64,000 nucleotides of DNA, taken from contig NC_013165.1 of NCBI RefSeq assembly GCF_000023885.1, positions 1,178,001 through 1,242,000 of the forward strand, read 5' to 3'. Both the position numbers and the translations under genes were made by a program. The notes beneath the pieces were generated by a model. The model made no database searches. It was not told the origin of the DNA and was given only the letters and a program-made list of their open reading frames with translations. Positions 47,312 through 55,971 of the stretch are shown here, in pieces; the stretch's first letter is position 1, and each line of letters starts with the position of its first letter. The DNA is from Slackia heliotrinireducens DSM 20476. Its GTDB lineage: Bacteria; Actinomycetota; Coriobacteriia; Coriobacteriales; Eggerthellaceae.

Positions 47312-48419
47312 AACGAATGCTCAGACGATAAAGACCCCTTCGAACGTCATCACGATCATCCGTATCCTTTTGGTCCCTGTATTCGTCGTCGCCATTCTGA
47401 GCCCTTGGCCTGAGTGGCTTCACATCGGCGGGGCACAGGCCTGGCAGCCGTGGGCCGCAGCAGGCATCTTCATCCTCATTTCGGGAACGGACTGGCTGGA
47501 CGGTTACCTCGCCCGCAAGCGCAACGAGGTTACCGACTTCGGCAAGTTCATCGACCCGATTGCCGACAAGATTCTGGTCACGGCCGCGTTGCTGGTGCTC
47601 GTCGAGCTGGGTTCGCTGCCCAGCTGGATCGTGCTCATCATTCTGGCACGCGAGCTCATCGTTTCCGGCGTGCGCATGATCGCCGCATCCCGCGGAGAGG
47701 TCATCGCTGCTTCTTATCTGGGCAAATTCAAGACGGTATTCCAAATGATCGCCATCGTGCTGTTCGTGGTGAAGGACAGCACCATCTTCCAGGGTCAGGC
47801 ATCCGTGTGGCTTATCGTGCTGGCCTGGGTCGTTATGCTGATCGCCTTGGCGCTCACCGTCATCTCCATGGTTGACTACTTGTCCAAGGCCCGCCACCTG
47901 ATCGGCTTCAAGCCTAAGGGCGGCATCCAGATTCCCGAGGAAGAGGAGACCATCGCCGAGCAGGTGCTGGGCGCCGCCAAGGCCAAGGGCGTCATGGTGG
48001 GCACTGCGGAAAGCTGCACCGGCGGCCTGATTGCCGGCACGTTGACCAGCATCCCCGGTTCTTCCGACAGCGTCGCGGGCGGCATCGTCAGTTATTCCAA
48101 CGACGTGAAGATGGCCCGTTTGGGAGTCTTGGCGGAAACCCTCGACACTCACGGCGCCGTCAGCGAGCAGACGGCCTGCCAGATGGCCGAAGGCGCGCGC
48201 AAGCAGCTTGCGGTCGATGTCGCGGTGTCCGTAACGGGCATCGCCGGACCCGGCGGGGAAGTTCCCGGCAAGCCAGTGGGCACGGTCTGGATCGGCGTAT
48301 CCAGCAAGCGCGGCACCCGCGCCGAGCTCCATCATTTCGACGGCGACCGCGATGCGGTCCGTTCCCAAACGGTGGATGCGGCCCTCCGCATGATGCTGGA
48401 AGAAATCAACGCCTTCTGA
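47304..48419 (+). CDS. pgsA: PgsA-CinA fusion: phosphatidylglycerophosphate synthase plus NMN deamidase domain
   Basis: One 371-aa reading frame holds two enzymes. Residues 1-200 are a membrane CDP-alcohol phosphotransferase (PgsA) with the motif DWLDGYLARKRNEVTDFGKF then IDPIAD (about 63-88) and several membrane helices. After a linker (IPEEEET, about 208-214), residues 215-371 are a CinA C-terminal/PncC domain, nicotinamide-nucleotide amidohydrolase: GTAESCTGGLIAGTLTSIPGSS, SYSNDVKMARLGV and SVTGIAGPGG. In Bacillus pgsA and cinA are separate neighbours. No stop or frameshift separates them here. The N-terminal CinA (COG1058) domain is missing. The start at 47304 overlaps rimO. Confidence 0.9.
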   Translation: MAETNAQTIKTPSNVITIIRILLVPVFVVAILSPWPEWLHIGGAQAWQPWAAAGIFILISGTDWLDGYLARKRNEVTDFGKFIDPIADKILVTAALLVLVELGSLPSWIVLIILARELIVSGVRMIAASRGEVIAASYLGKFKTVFQMIAIVLFVVKDSTIFQGQASVWLIVLAWVVMLIALALTVISMVDYLSKARHLIGFKPKGGIQIPEEEETIAEQVLGAAKAKGVMVGTAESCTGGLIAGTLTSIPGSSDSVAGGIVSYSNDVKMARLGVLAETLDTHGAVSEQTACQMAEGARKQLAVDVAVSVTGIAGPGGEVPGKPVGTVWIGVSSKRGTRAELHHFDGDRDAVRSQTVDAALRMMLEEINAF

Positions 48420-48426
48420 TCTGGGC

Positions 48427-48514
48427 ATTCAGGCTCAGCTCAGGTTCAGTTCAAAACCGGTTCAGGTTTTGGCCGTGTTTTGATGCAAAGTTTACATACG
48501 ATTTGGCAAGGTTT
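48427..48514 (+). promoter_or_regulatory. Phased TCAG repeat array and conserved block upstream of recA
   Basis: Four consecutive 11-base units begin at 48427, 48438, 48449 and 48460 (ATTCAGGCTCA, GCTCAGGTTCA, GTTCAAAACCG, GTTCAGGTTTT). After a 20-base gap follow TTTACATAC (48491-48499) and TTTGGCAAGGTTT (48502-48514). Over the 24-base block, 22 positions match the copy before yraN (4668-4691). It lies 59 bases upstream of the SOS promoter, so recA seems to have a second control region. Confidence 0.6.
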
Positions 48515-48572
48515 GTGCTGTTAAATGGTCGTGTCGGAGGATAAAACTTCAATGGCCATTTTGAACATCTTC

Positions 48573-48601
48573 TTGACTTGAGAACATATGTTCGTAATAA
48601 T
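48573..48601 (+). promoter_or_regulatory. SOS promoter of recA with LexA box
   Basis: TTGACT (48573-48578), 17-base spacer, AATAAT (48596-48601). The LexA box AGAAC-atat-GTTCG (48581-48594) fills the spacer, so repressor and RNA polymerase would compete. Confidence 0.85.
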
Positions 48602-48650
48602 GTAGCTAACGAGAATCAATCTGCCAAAAAGCAGTAGGCAAGGAGCATCC

Positions 48651-49736
48651 ATGGCACGTAACTCACAACCGAAAAACATTTCGGACATCGACAACAAGGA
48701 CGTGGCGTTGAAAAACGCTACGGAGCAGATCAATAAGAAGTTCGGCAAAGGTGCCATCATGAAGCTTGGCGAAGATGCCGAAAAGCTGGAGGTCGGCGTC
48801 ATTCCCACAGGTGCGCTTTCGCTGGATGCTGCATTGGGTATCGGCGGCGTGCCACGTGGCCGAATCATCGAGGTCTACGGCCCCGAGGCAAGCGGCAAAA
48901 CCACGCTGGCTCTGCAGATTCTTGCAGAGGCCCAGGCCGCAGGCGGCATCGCTGCGTTCATCGATGCGGAGCACGCCCTCGATCCAACCTATGCGGCCCG
49001 CTTGGGCGTAGACATAGATGAGTTGCTCATTGCCCAGCCGAGCACCGGCGAAGAGGCGCTTGAGGTCTGCGACATGCTGGTGCGTTCCAACGCCATCGAC
49101 TGCATCGTTATCGACTCCGTCGCGGCTCTGGTGCCACGTGCAGAAATCGAAGGCGAAATCGGCGACGCAAGCGTCGGCCTGCAGGCACGTCTCATGTCCC
49201 AGGCATTGCGCAAGCTTGCCGGCTCGCTGTCTAAATCGAATACCACGTGCATCTTCATCAACCAGCTGCGTGAGAAGATCGGCGTCATGTTCGGCAATCC
49301 CGAAACCACTACGGGCGGCCGTGCCCTGAAGTTCTTCGCCAGCGTTCGTATCGACGTGCGCCGTATCGAAACGTTGAAGAACAAGAGCAACGAGCCCTGC
49401 GGCAACCGCGTGCGTGCCAAGGTCGTCAAGAACAAAGTGGCTCCGCCGTTCCGTCAGGCCGAGTTCGACCTCATGTACGGAACCGGCATTTCTCGCGAAG
49501 GCTGCATTCTCGACATGGGCGTCGAAGCGGACGTCGTCACCAAGAGCGGCTCGTGGTACACCTATGGCGAAGAGCGCCTGGGCCAGGGTCGCGATGCCGC
49601 TAAGGAGATGCTGCGCACCAATCCCGACCTGCGCGACGAGATCGAAGCCAAGGTGCGGGAATACTTCGACATTCCGATGCCCGGCCAATCGGTGACCGTT
49701 GATGTGGCCGAAGAGAACGCTGGCGGCTTGGAATAG
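48651..49736 (+). CDS. recA: Recombinase RecA
   Basis: Strand-exchange protein of homologous recombination and the co-protease that triggers LexA cleavage. Walker [11 protein letters not shown] is at about residues 77-86, followed by [22 protein letters not shown] and the L2 loop region [24 protein letters not shown]. The 361-aa length is normal, with a short acidic C-terminus. AAGGAG lies 6 bases before the ATG. It is followed by recX and is controlled by LexA and perhaps by the repeat array. Confidence 0.98.
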   Translation: MARNSQPKNISDIDNKDVALKNATEQINKKFGKGAIMKLGEDAEKLEVGVIPTGALSLDAALGIGGVPRGRIIEVYGPEASGKTTLALQILAEAQAAGGIAAFIDAEHALDPTYAARLGVDIDELLIAQPSTGEEALEVCDMLVRSNAIDCIVIDSVAALVPRAEIEGEIGDASVGLQARLMSQALRKLAGSLSKSNTTCIFINQLREKIGVMFGNPETTTGGRALKFFASVRIDVRRIETLKNKSNEPCGNRVRAKVVKNKVAPPFRQAEFDLMYGTGISREGCILDMGVEADVVTKSGSWYTYGEERLGQGRDAAKEMLRTNPDLRDEIEAKVREYFDIPMPGQSVTVDVAEENAGGLE

Positions 49737-49754
49737 CCTGGGCGGGTGCGACCG

Positions 49755-50288
49755 ATGGTTCAAATCGACATTGCGTCGCTGGTCGAGTCCGGTATGGAGC
49801 ATCGAGCCATCGATGCTCCTCCTTCGGATGAGCAGCAGCAGGCATTCGACAAAATCGTACGGTGGCTTAATGTGCGCGACCGATCCCAGAAAGAGGTCCG
49901 CAATCGGCTCCTGAAGAACGACTGCAGTCCGGATGTGGCCGATGACGCCATACGCCGGGCTGTCAGATGCGGTCTTCTGGACGACCTGCGTTTCGCCGAT
50001 GTGCTCATCCGCACCAGGATCACGCAGGGGAAGGGTCGCAAGGGCATCGAGCATGAGCTCGCGAAGCAAAACATCTGCGTCGGGGATGTGCCCGATTGGC
50101 CGGAGCGGTATTTTCCTGAGGGAGGTCCCACAGAATTTGACCGTGCCATGGCTTTGCTGGAGAGAAAGCCCACCCGTTCGAAGAATCCCAGGGCGGCTGC
50201 ATACCGTAAGCTGTACGTCAATGGGTACAGCTCGTCAGTGGCCGAATCGGCATCGCGTGCTTTTGTTGCACAACGGTTTGATTTTTAG
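49755..50288 (+). CDS. recX: Regulatory protein RecX
   Basis: Small helical modulator of RecA filaments, 177 aa. The triple three-helix repeats are visible: AFDKIVRWLNVRDRSQKEV, then DDAIRRAVRCGLLDDLRFADVLI and GIEHELAKQNI, with a last repeat (AAAYRKLYVNGYSSSVAESA). It starts 18 bases after recA; a GTG 9 bases earlier in frame is an alternative start. Co-transcription with recA would make it SOS-induced. Confidence 0.85.
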   Translation: MVQIDIASLVESGMEHRAIDAPPSDEQQQAFDKIVRWLNVRDRSQKEVRNRLLKNDCSPDVADDAIRRAVRCGLLDDLRFADVLIRTRITQGKGRKGIEHELAKQNICVGDVPDWPERYFPEGGPTEFDRAMALLERKPTRSKNPRAAAYRKLYVNGYSSSVAESASRAFVAQRFDF

Positions 50289-50495
50289 TGATTGGCGCCT
50301 GTTTCGACGCATTTAGGTGTATTATTAATGAGCTTGAGTGTTCGCGTCGGATGCCCGGCGCTATTACGATATTGATTTTCAACATCTGAATATCTTTTTC
50401 GATGCCCCTTTCAGGCGCGATGCGCTCATGGAGTGCCATGCGGATGTCCTGCATGGCATGGCTGTTATGTATACGTTAACGAAAGGGAATAACCG

Positions 50496-52037
50496 ATGGA
50501 CTACGTTATCGTTATCCTCGTGCTCATCGTCGGCATCGCCGCCGGTGTGGCTATCGGTTTGATCGTCTCCCGCAACATGGCAAACTCTTCCACCCGTCGC
50601 GCTGCCGATGAGGCCAAACGCCTGATCGACGATGCGGAACGACAGGCCGACACGCTGCGCCGCGAGGCAGTCGTCGAAGCCAAGGATGAAGTTCTGAAAA
50701 TGAAGCAGGAGGCCCAGGCCGAAAACAAGGAGCGCATGCGCGAAGTGCGCGCTGCCGAGAACCGCATCAACCAGCGTGAGGAATCCCTCGACCGCCGCGT
50801 GGAGAGCCTGGATGCCCGTGAGCATCAGCTGTCCTCTATGCAGGGTCAAGTTGAACGCCGCGAACGCGACGTCGCCAAGGCTATGGAAGAGGTCAACGTC
50901 CGCCTGGAGGAGGTTGCCGGCATGTCTCCGCAGGAAGCCAAGGAAGAGCTTCTCGACTCCCTGCGCGACGAGGTCACCCATGAAAGCGCCGCCATCATCC
51001 GCGATGCCGAGCAGCGCACCAAGGCCGAGGCCGACCGCAATGCCCGCGAGATCCTGAGTCTGGCCATCCAGCGTGTCGCTGCCGACCACACGGCTGAAAC
51101 CACGGTCAAGACCATCCACATCCCCAGCGATGATCTGAAGGGTCGCATCATCGGTCGCGAAGGCCGCAACATTCGCTCTTTTGAGCAGCTGACGGGCGTG
51201 AACCTGCTTATCGACGACACGCCGGAGTGCGTCACCATCTCGTGCTTCGACCCGGTTCGTCGCGAGATTGGCCGCATCACCATGGAGAACCTCATCGCCG
51301 ACGGCCGTATCCATCCGGCCCGCATCGAGGAAATGTTCTCCAAGGCTGAGCGTCTGGTGAACCAACAGGTGCAGGAGGCCGGCGAGCAGGCCACCTTCGA
51401 TTGCGGCATCCATGATCTGCATCCGGAGCTGGTCCGCACCTTGGGCCGTCTGCGCTACCGCACCTCCTACGGCCAAAGCGTCCTCAACCACTCGCTGGAA
51501 GTCGCGTACCTGTGCGGCGTCATGGCTTCCGAGCTCGGTCTGGACCCTGCTCCCGCCAAGCGCGCAGGTTTGCTGCACGACATCGGCAAAGCCATCGACC
51601 ATGAGGTCGAAGGCCCCCACGCTCTCATCGGCGGCGATCTTGCCCGTCGTTTTGGGGAACGTCCCGAAATCGTGCACGCCATCGAGGCGCATCACAACGA
51701 CATCGAAACCAACAGCGTCATCGACGTTCTGGTTCAGGCCGCCGACGCCGTTTCTGCGGCACGTCCCGGCGCCCGCAAGGAAAGCCTCGAGAGCTACATC
51801 AAGCGTCTCGAGAAGTTCGAGGAGATTGCAAACGCCCATCCCGGCGTCGAGCGCACCTATGCCATGCAGGCCGGTCGTGAGATCCGCGTCATGGTTGCTC
51901 CCGAACAGGTCGACGAGGCCGCTTCCGTGGTGCTTGCGCACGACATCGCCAAACAGATCGAAGACGAAATGCAGTACCCCGGCCAGGTGAAGGTCGTGGT
52001 TATCCGTGAAAGCCGCGCCATCGACTACGCCAAGTAA
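50496..52037 (+). CDS. rny: Ribonuclease Y
   Basis: Membrane-anchored endoribonuclease that starts mRNA decay. The N-terminal membrane helix ([22 protein letters not shown]) is at residues 3-24. A long coiled coil to about residue 200, a KH domain ([20 protein letters not shown]) and an HD domain ([11 protein letters not shown], then [10 protein letters not shown]) follow. The 513-aa length is normal. AAAGGGAATAACCG precedes the ATG. The 207-base gap after recX holds a 7-bp inverted repeat (50435-50441 and 50451-50457) but no clear promoter. The recA-rny order matches Bacillus. Confidence 0.96.
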   Translation: MDYVIVILVLIVGIAAGVAIGLIVSRNMANSSTRRAADEAKRLIDDAERQADTLRREAVVEAKDEVLKMKQEAQAENKERMREVRAAENRINQREESLDRRVESLDAREHQLSSMQGQVERRERDVAKAMEEVNVRLEEVAGMSPQEAKEELLDSLRDEVTHESAAIIRDAEQRTKAEADRNAREILSLAIQRVAADHTAETTVKTIHIPSDDLKGRIIGREGRNIRSFEQLTGVNLLIDDTPECVTISCFDPVRREIGRITMENLIADGRIHPARIEEMFSKAERLVNQQVQEAGEQATFDCGIHDLHPELVRTLGRLRYRTSYGQSVLNHSLEVAYLCGVMASELGLDPAPAKRAGLLHDIGKAIDHEVEGPHALIGGDLARRFGERPEIVHAIEAHHNDIETNSVIDVLVQAADAVSAARPGARKESLESYIKRLEKFEEIANAHPGVERTYAMQAGREIRVMVAPEQVDEAASVVLAHDIAKQIEDEMQYPGQVKVVVIRESRAIDYAK

Positions 52038-52052
52038 ACGACGGAGTTCGAC

Positions 52053-53135
52053 GTGGCCGATCAGAATCTGCATGAGTTCATAGATTCGGTATCTACGCAG
52101 GACCGCCTCCGGGTCGAAAACGACCTGGGAGGCGGTTTTGTTCGTCTTCGCGTGTCCGAGGCGGAACGCCGCCAGGCCCAGCAGGACATCCGCTCGGTCG
52201 AAGATGCCGTAATCGAAATGCTCCGCAACGCACGCGACGCGGGTGCCCGCACGGTTTTCGTGGCATCTGCGAAATCAGGCGCCGAACGCACCGTCGTCAT
52301 GGTGGACGACGCCTGCGGCGTGCCCTTAAACATGTGGGACACCATCTTCGAACCCCGCGTCACCTCGAAACTCGACAGCATGCTCTTCGACGACTGGGGC
52401 GTGCATGGTCGCGGCATGGCCCTGTATTCCATCAAGCAGAACGCAACCCTGGCTCAGGTCGAATCCTCCGTCGAAGGAGGCGGTTCAGCGTTTAGAGTGG
52501 TGTTCGACACATCCAAGCTTACCGAGCGCGCCGACCAGAGCACGTGCCCGGAGCTGCAGCGCTCCGAGACAGGGGAGTGGGTGCTGGGGGCGAGCCCCCA
52601 CAACATCAACCGGTCGGTGGCGGAGTTCGCTTTGGCCAACCGAAAAGAATGCACGGTGTACATGGGCAGCATGGTGGAGATCGTCGCGACTCTTTATGCT
52701 TTCGGGCGCCAAGCGTTGCGGACATATTCCATCATGCCCGACGATTCGGCAGACGATGTGGCGCCCAGCAAGCGGCTGGCGATGGCCCGCAACGCCGACG
52801 AGCTGGTTGACCTCGCTGCCACACTGGGCATATCCATTTCATCCCGTAGCGCGTACCGCGTCATCAACCGCAACGTCGATCCATGCGACCCGTTCCTCAC
52901 CACGCTGCCTCGGGCTGTTGCGACCCCCGTCACGAAGAAGGGCCGCGCGAAGGACGTTCTTAAGGATTTCCGCGGTCTGAAGATAGCTGTCGAAGACATC
53001 CAGGATTTTTCGGACGATCTGAAGAAGCCTTTCGCTCGTCTGGCTGCACGCTACTATCTTGAGCCTGACGTCGAGCCGAAGATCCGCGTCGATTCCGACG
53101 GGGTGCACGTGACGTTTCCCGTGCGTAAGATGTGA
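52053..53135 (+). CDS. GHKL-fold (HSP90-like) ATPase-like protein of unknown role
   Basis: A 360-aa soluble protein with the nucleotide-binding motifs of the GHKL superfamily (histidine kinases, MutL, gyrase B, HSP90). The N-box is AVIEMLRNARDAG (E55, N59), G1 is MVDDACGVP (D85-G89) and G2 is GVHGRGMALY (G116-G121). No histidine-phosphorylation domain, membrane helix or response-regulator part is present. The C-terminal half is unassigned. GTG start 15 bases after rny, with ACGGAG upstream, so it is in the rny operon. In Bacillus this position holds the phosphodiesterase gene ymdB. Function unknown. Confidence 0.75.
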   Translation: MADQNLHEFIDSVSTQDRLRVENDLGGGFVRLRVSEAERRQAQQDIRSVEDAVIEMLRNARDAGARTVFVASAKSGAERTVVMVDDACGVPLNMWDTIFEPRVTSKLDSMLFDDWGVHGRGMALYSIKQNATLAQVESSVEGGGSAFRVVFDTSKLTERADQSTCPELQRSETGEWVLGASPHNINRSVAEFALANRKECTVYMGSMVEIVATLYAFGRQALRTYSIMPDDSADDVAPSKRLAMARNADELVDLAATLGISISSRSAYRVINRNVDPCDPFLTTLPRAVATPVTKKGRAKDVLKDFRGLKIAVEDIQDFSDDLKKPFARLAARYYLEPDVEPKIRVDSDGVHVTFPVRKM

Positions 53136-53162
53136 TGGACACTGGAGAATTGCCTGAATGCA

Positions 53163-53192
53163 TTGCGAATTTGCGAATGGTTCGGGTACAAT
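53163..53192 (+). promoter_or_regulatory. Candidate promoter for spoVS
   Basis: TTGCGA (53163-53168), 18-base spacer, TACAAT (53187-53192). A small CGAAtggTTCG palindrome lies in the spacer; it lacks the spacing of a LexA box. Confidence 0.5.
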
Positions 53193-53254
53193 CACAAGGC
53201 TAAACAGAATATGCACTAAATAACAGAGCTCAAATGCAACAAGGATCGACCCAC

Positions 53255-53584
53255 ATGCCTGAAAGCATCTCAGAAAAGCCTTCGGTAGGCTGCCTTAAAG
53301 TATCATCCAAGTCGTCGCCGGCTTCCGTCGCCGGTGCCATCGCTGGCATGATCAAAGACGGTGTCGCGGTTGAACTGCAATCTGTCGGCGCCGGCGCTGT
53401 GAACCAGGCCGTCAAGGCTATCGCCATTTCGCGTGGGTTCCTCTCTCCGGTCGGCATCGAAATCGTGTGCGTCCCGTCTTTTGCGGACATCGTCATCGAT
53501 GGCGAGTATCGCACGGCCATCCGATTCGACGTGGAACCGCGTAAGCAGGTCGAGCATTTGGGCGACGAAGGCTTCGAAGGCTAG
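53255..53584 (+). CDS. spoVS: Stage V sporulation protein S homologue
   Basis: Small Alba-like-fold protein, 109 aa. The core (CLKVSSKSSPASVAGAIAGM, QSVGAGAVNQAVKAIAISRGF, VCVPSFADIVIDGEYRTAIRF) matches SpoVS, which in Bacillus affects coat formation, septation and motility. It has about 13 extra residues at the N-terminus and about 12 at the C-terminus. The start at 53255 follows AAGGATC; an in-frame ATG at 53234 is the alternative. No other sporulation-specific gene is seen here, so a general cell-cycle or nucleic-acid role is more likely (inference). Confidence 0.9.
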   Translation: MPESISEKPSVGCLKVSSKSSPASVAGAIAGMIKDGVAVELQSVGAGAVNQAVKAIAISRGFLSPVGIEIVCVPSFADIVIDGEYRTAIRFDVEPRKQVEHLGDEGFEG

Positions 53585-53630
53585 GTACGCTTATCTCGGC
53601 CGTTTCCGTCTCCCTTGTCCAGAGGATATG

Positions 53631-54986
53631 ATGAATCAATTCTTAACAGGCCGTTCGTTCTACGTGTTCACGTACGGCTGCCAGATGAACGAACACGACT
53701 CCGAACGCATCGTCGGCATGCTGGAGGCCTGCGGCGCACATCGAACCGACGTGTTCGAGGATTCGGAAATCGTCATTTTCATGACCTGCTGCGTGCGCGA
53801 AGCCGCCGATGTGCGGTTGCGCGGCCAGGTCAACAGCATCAAGAACGTCCCGTTGCCGCGCACATCTGAACTGAAGAAGCGCGTCGTGTGCATCGGCGGC
53901 TGCATCGGTCAGCGCGACGGGCAGCAGCTCATCGACGATATGCACCACGTGGACGTGGTCTTCGGCACCCAGAACATCGAACGTCTTCCGTACCTCATCA
54001 ACGGAGTGTTGTCCCGCGGCGGCCACATCGCCGAGGTGCAGGAGGAGTCCGACACCTTCTCGACAGATTTGCCGTCCAAGCGCGAGCATGACTGGGCCGC
54101 CTGGCTGCCCATCACCGTGGGCTGCAACAATTTCTGCACCTATTGCATCGTGCCCTATGTCCGCGGCCGCGAGCGCTCCCGTGCCATCGAGTCCGTGGTG
54201 GCCGACGCCCAAGCTCTGGTTGCCGAGGGCGTGCAGGAGATTACCCTGCTGGGCCAGAACGTCAATTCCTACGGGCGTGACCTGTACGGCGAGCCCCGTT
54301 TTGCGGACGTGCTCAAAGGCGTGGCCGCAACCGGCGTGCCCCGTCTGCGTTTCGCCACATCCCACCCGAAGGACCTGACCGACGAGGTAATCGAGGCCTT
54401 CGGCACGTTGGGCAACCTGATGCCCGCGCTCCATCTGCCGGTGCAGTCGGGTTCCGACGCCATCCTCAAGCGCATGCATCGTTCCTATACGGTGGAACAT
54501 TACCTGGGGCTCATCGACAAGCTGCGTGCGGCATGCCCCGACATCTCCCTGTCCACCGACATCATCGTCGGGTTCCCTGGCGAAACGGAGGAGGATTTCC
54601 AGGCAACCTACGACCTGGTGGAGAAGGTGGGCTACTCCCAAGTGTTCACGTTCATCTATTCGCCCCGCGAAGGCACCCCTGCCGCCAAGATGAAAGACGA
54701 CACGCCTCGTTCCGTCATCCAGGAGCGTTTCGAACGTCTGGTGCAGATGGTGCAGGACAAGGCCTACGAACAGAACCAACGATTCGCCGACCGCACGCTG
54801 GATGTGCTGGTGGAGGGCGTTTCGCAGCGCAACGATTCCATCATTGCGGGCCGTTCGCCCCACAATGCCATGGTGCACGCGCCCATTCCCGAAGGCAAGA
54901 CCATCGAGCAGCTGAAGGGCACCATCATCCCCGTGCATGTGGACGAGGCGAAGACCTGGTACCTTTCCGGCACGGTCGTCGAATAG
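53631..54986 (+). CDS. miaB: tRNA (ms2i6A37) methylthiotransferase MiaB
   Basis: Radical-SAM enzyme that converts i6A37 to ms2i6A37. First-cluster cysteines occur in YGCQMNEHDSER, MTCCVREAAD and GGCIGQRDG. The radical-SAM motif is CNNFCTYCIVPYVRGRERSR. A C-terminal TRAM domain is present. The 451-aa length is normal. It is directly followed by miaA, which makes its substrate i6A37. AGAGGAT lies just upstream of tandem ATG codons; the second (53631) has the better spacing. Confidence 0.94.
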   Translation: MNQFLTGRSFYVFTYGCQMNEHDSERIVGMLEACGAHRTDVFEDSEIVIFMTCCVREAADVRLRGQVNSIKNVPLPRTSELKKRVVCIGGCIGQRDGQQLIDDMHHVDVVFGTQNIERLPYLINGVLSRGGHIAEVQEESDTFSTDLPSKREHDWAAWLPITVGCNNFCTYCIVPYVRGRERSRAIESVVADAQALVAEGVQEITLLGQNVNSYGRDLYGEPRFADVLKGVAATGVPRLRFATSHPKDLTDEVIEAFGTLGNLMPALHLPVQSGSDAILKRMHRSYTVEHYLGLIDKLRAACPDISLSTDIIVGFPGETEEDFQATYDLVEKVGYSQVFTFIYSPREGTPAAKMKDDTPRSVIQERFERLVQMVQDKAYEQNQRFADRTLDVLVEGVSQRNDSIIAGRSPHNAMVHAPIPEGKTIEQLKGTIIPVHVDEAKTWYLSGTVVE

Positions 54987-54993
54987 CCGGCCT

Positions 54994-55971
54994 TTGGCGC
55001 TTGATCTCACATACCCCGTCATCGTCGTCGTAGGTCCTACGGCCTCCGGCAAATCCGGCGTGGCCGCAGAGTTCGCCCGGCGGGTGCATGGCGAAGTGGT
55101 TTCGGCCGATTCGATGCAGGTCTACCGCGGCATGGATATCGGTACGGGCAAGATAACCCCTGATGAGCAGCTTGTAACCCACCACGGGCTCGACATCTGC
55201 AATCCTGGCGAGGCTTATTCGGCATCCCGTTTCCAGGAGTACGCCAGGGCATGCTTCGCAGACATCGACGCGCGTGGTTCGCTGTCGGTGCTTGCGGGCG
55301 GGACCGGGTTCTACGTGCGCGCGGCCATTGACGATTACGATTTCGCATCGGGCGAGCAGGTGGGAAACCCCGTGCGCGACAAGTGGCAGGCCTATTACGA
55401 CGAGAACGGCGCCGATGCGCTGTGGAACAGGCTTCACGAGGTGGATCCGAAAAGCGCGGACATCATCCATCCCAACAACGTGAAGCGCGTCATTCGTGCT
55501 TTCGAGATGCTTGAGCTGGACGGTAAAGGCTATGCCCAGGTGCATGCGGGATTGGCAAGCATCGGGCAGTTCGTCCCGGCGGTGTTCTTCGGTCTGGCCG
55601 TGACGCCCGACCTTCTGGTGCAGCGCATCGAACGCCGCGTGGACGCCATGTTCGACGCGGGATTGGTCGCCGAGGTGGAGGGCCTGCTCGAGCAGGGGTT
55701 CGAAAGCGCCTGCACGGCTCGGGACGCCATAGGCTATAAGGAAGTGGTTGCGGCGCTTCGGGGTGAAATCACCATGGACGAGGCCCGCGAACAGATCAAG
55801 ACCGCCACAAGGCGCTATGCCAAGCGGCAGCGCAGCTGGTGGCGTAAGGATTCGCGTATCATATGGCTGGATGCGGACGATCCTAATCCGCAGAAGCTTG
55901 CCGACGAGATACTTAAAACGCTTTCAGACAAGGGGTATACGGATGTCGTTTGCCGATATGGACGCCAATAG
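54994..55971 (+). CDS. miaA: tRNA dimethylallyltransferase MiaA
   Basis: Adds dimethylallyl to A37 of tRNA, the step before MiaB. The P-loop VGPTASGKSGVAAEFARR is at about residues 12-29, followed by VSADSMQVYRGMDIGTGK, VLAGGTGFYVRA, and the C-terminal TRRYAKRQRSWWRKD. The 325-aa length is near normal. A TTG start at 54994, seven bases after the miaB stop, gives the normal N-terminus; no ATG is available nearby. It overlaps hflX by 29 bases. Confidence 0.92.
   Translation: MALDLTYPVIVVVGPTASGKSGVAAEFARRVHGEVVSADSMQVYRGMDIGTGKITPDEQLVTHHGLDICNPGEAYSASRFQEYARACFADIDARGSLSVLAGGTGFYVRAAIDDYDFASGEQVGNPVRDKWQAYYDENGADALWNRLHEVDPKSADIIHPNNVKRVIRAFEMLELDGKGYAQVHAGLASIGQFVPAVFFGLAVTPDLLVQRIERRVDAMFDAGLVAEVEGLLEQGFESACTARDAIGYKEVVAALRGEITMDEAREQIKTATRRYAKRQRSWWRKDSRIIWLDADDPNPQKLADEILKTLSDKGYTDVVCRYGRQ

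Noticed and set aside
48502-48519. Sigma-54 promoter before recA (TGGCAAGGTTTGTGCT)
   Set aside because: It fits the consensus well, but the matching copy before yraN lacks the GC at -12, and sigma-54 is not expected in actinobacteria. Kept only as a remark.
53169-53186. LexA box before spoVS
   Set aside because: CGAAtggTTCG has a 3-base centre and lacks the CGAAC-N4-GTTCG form.
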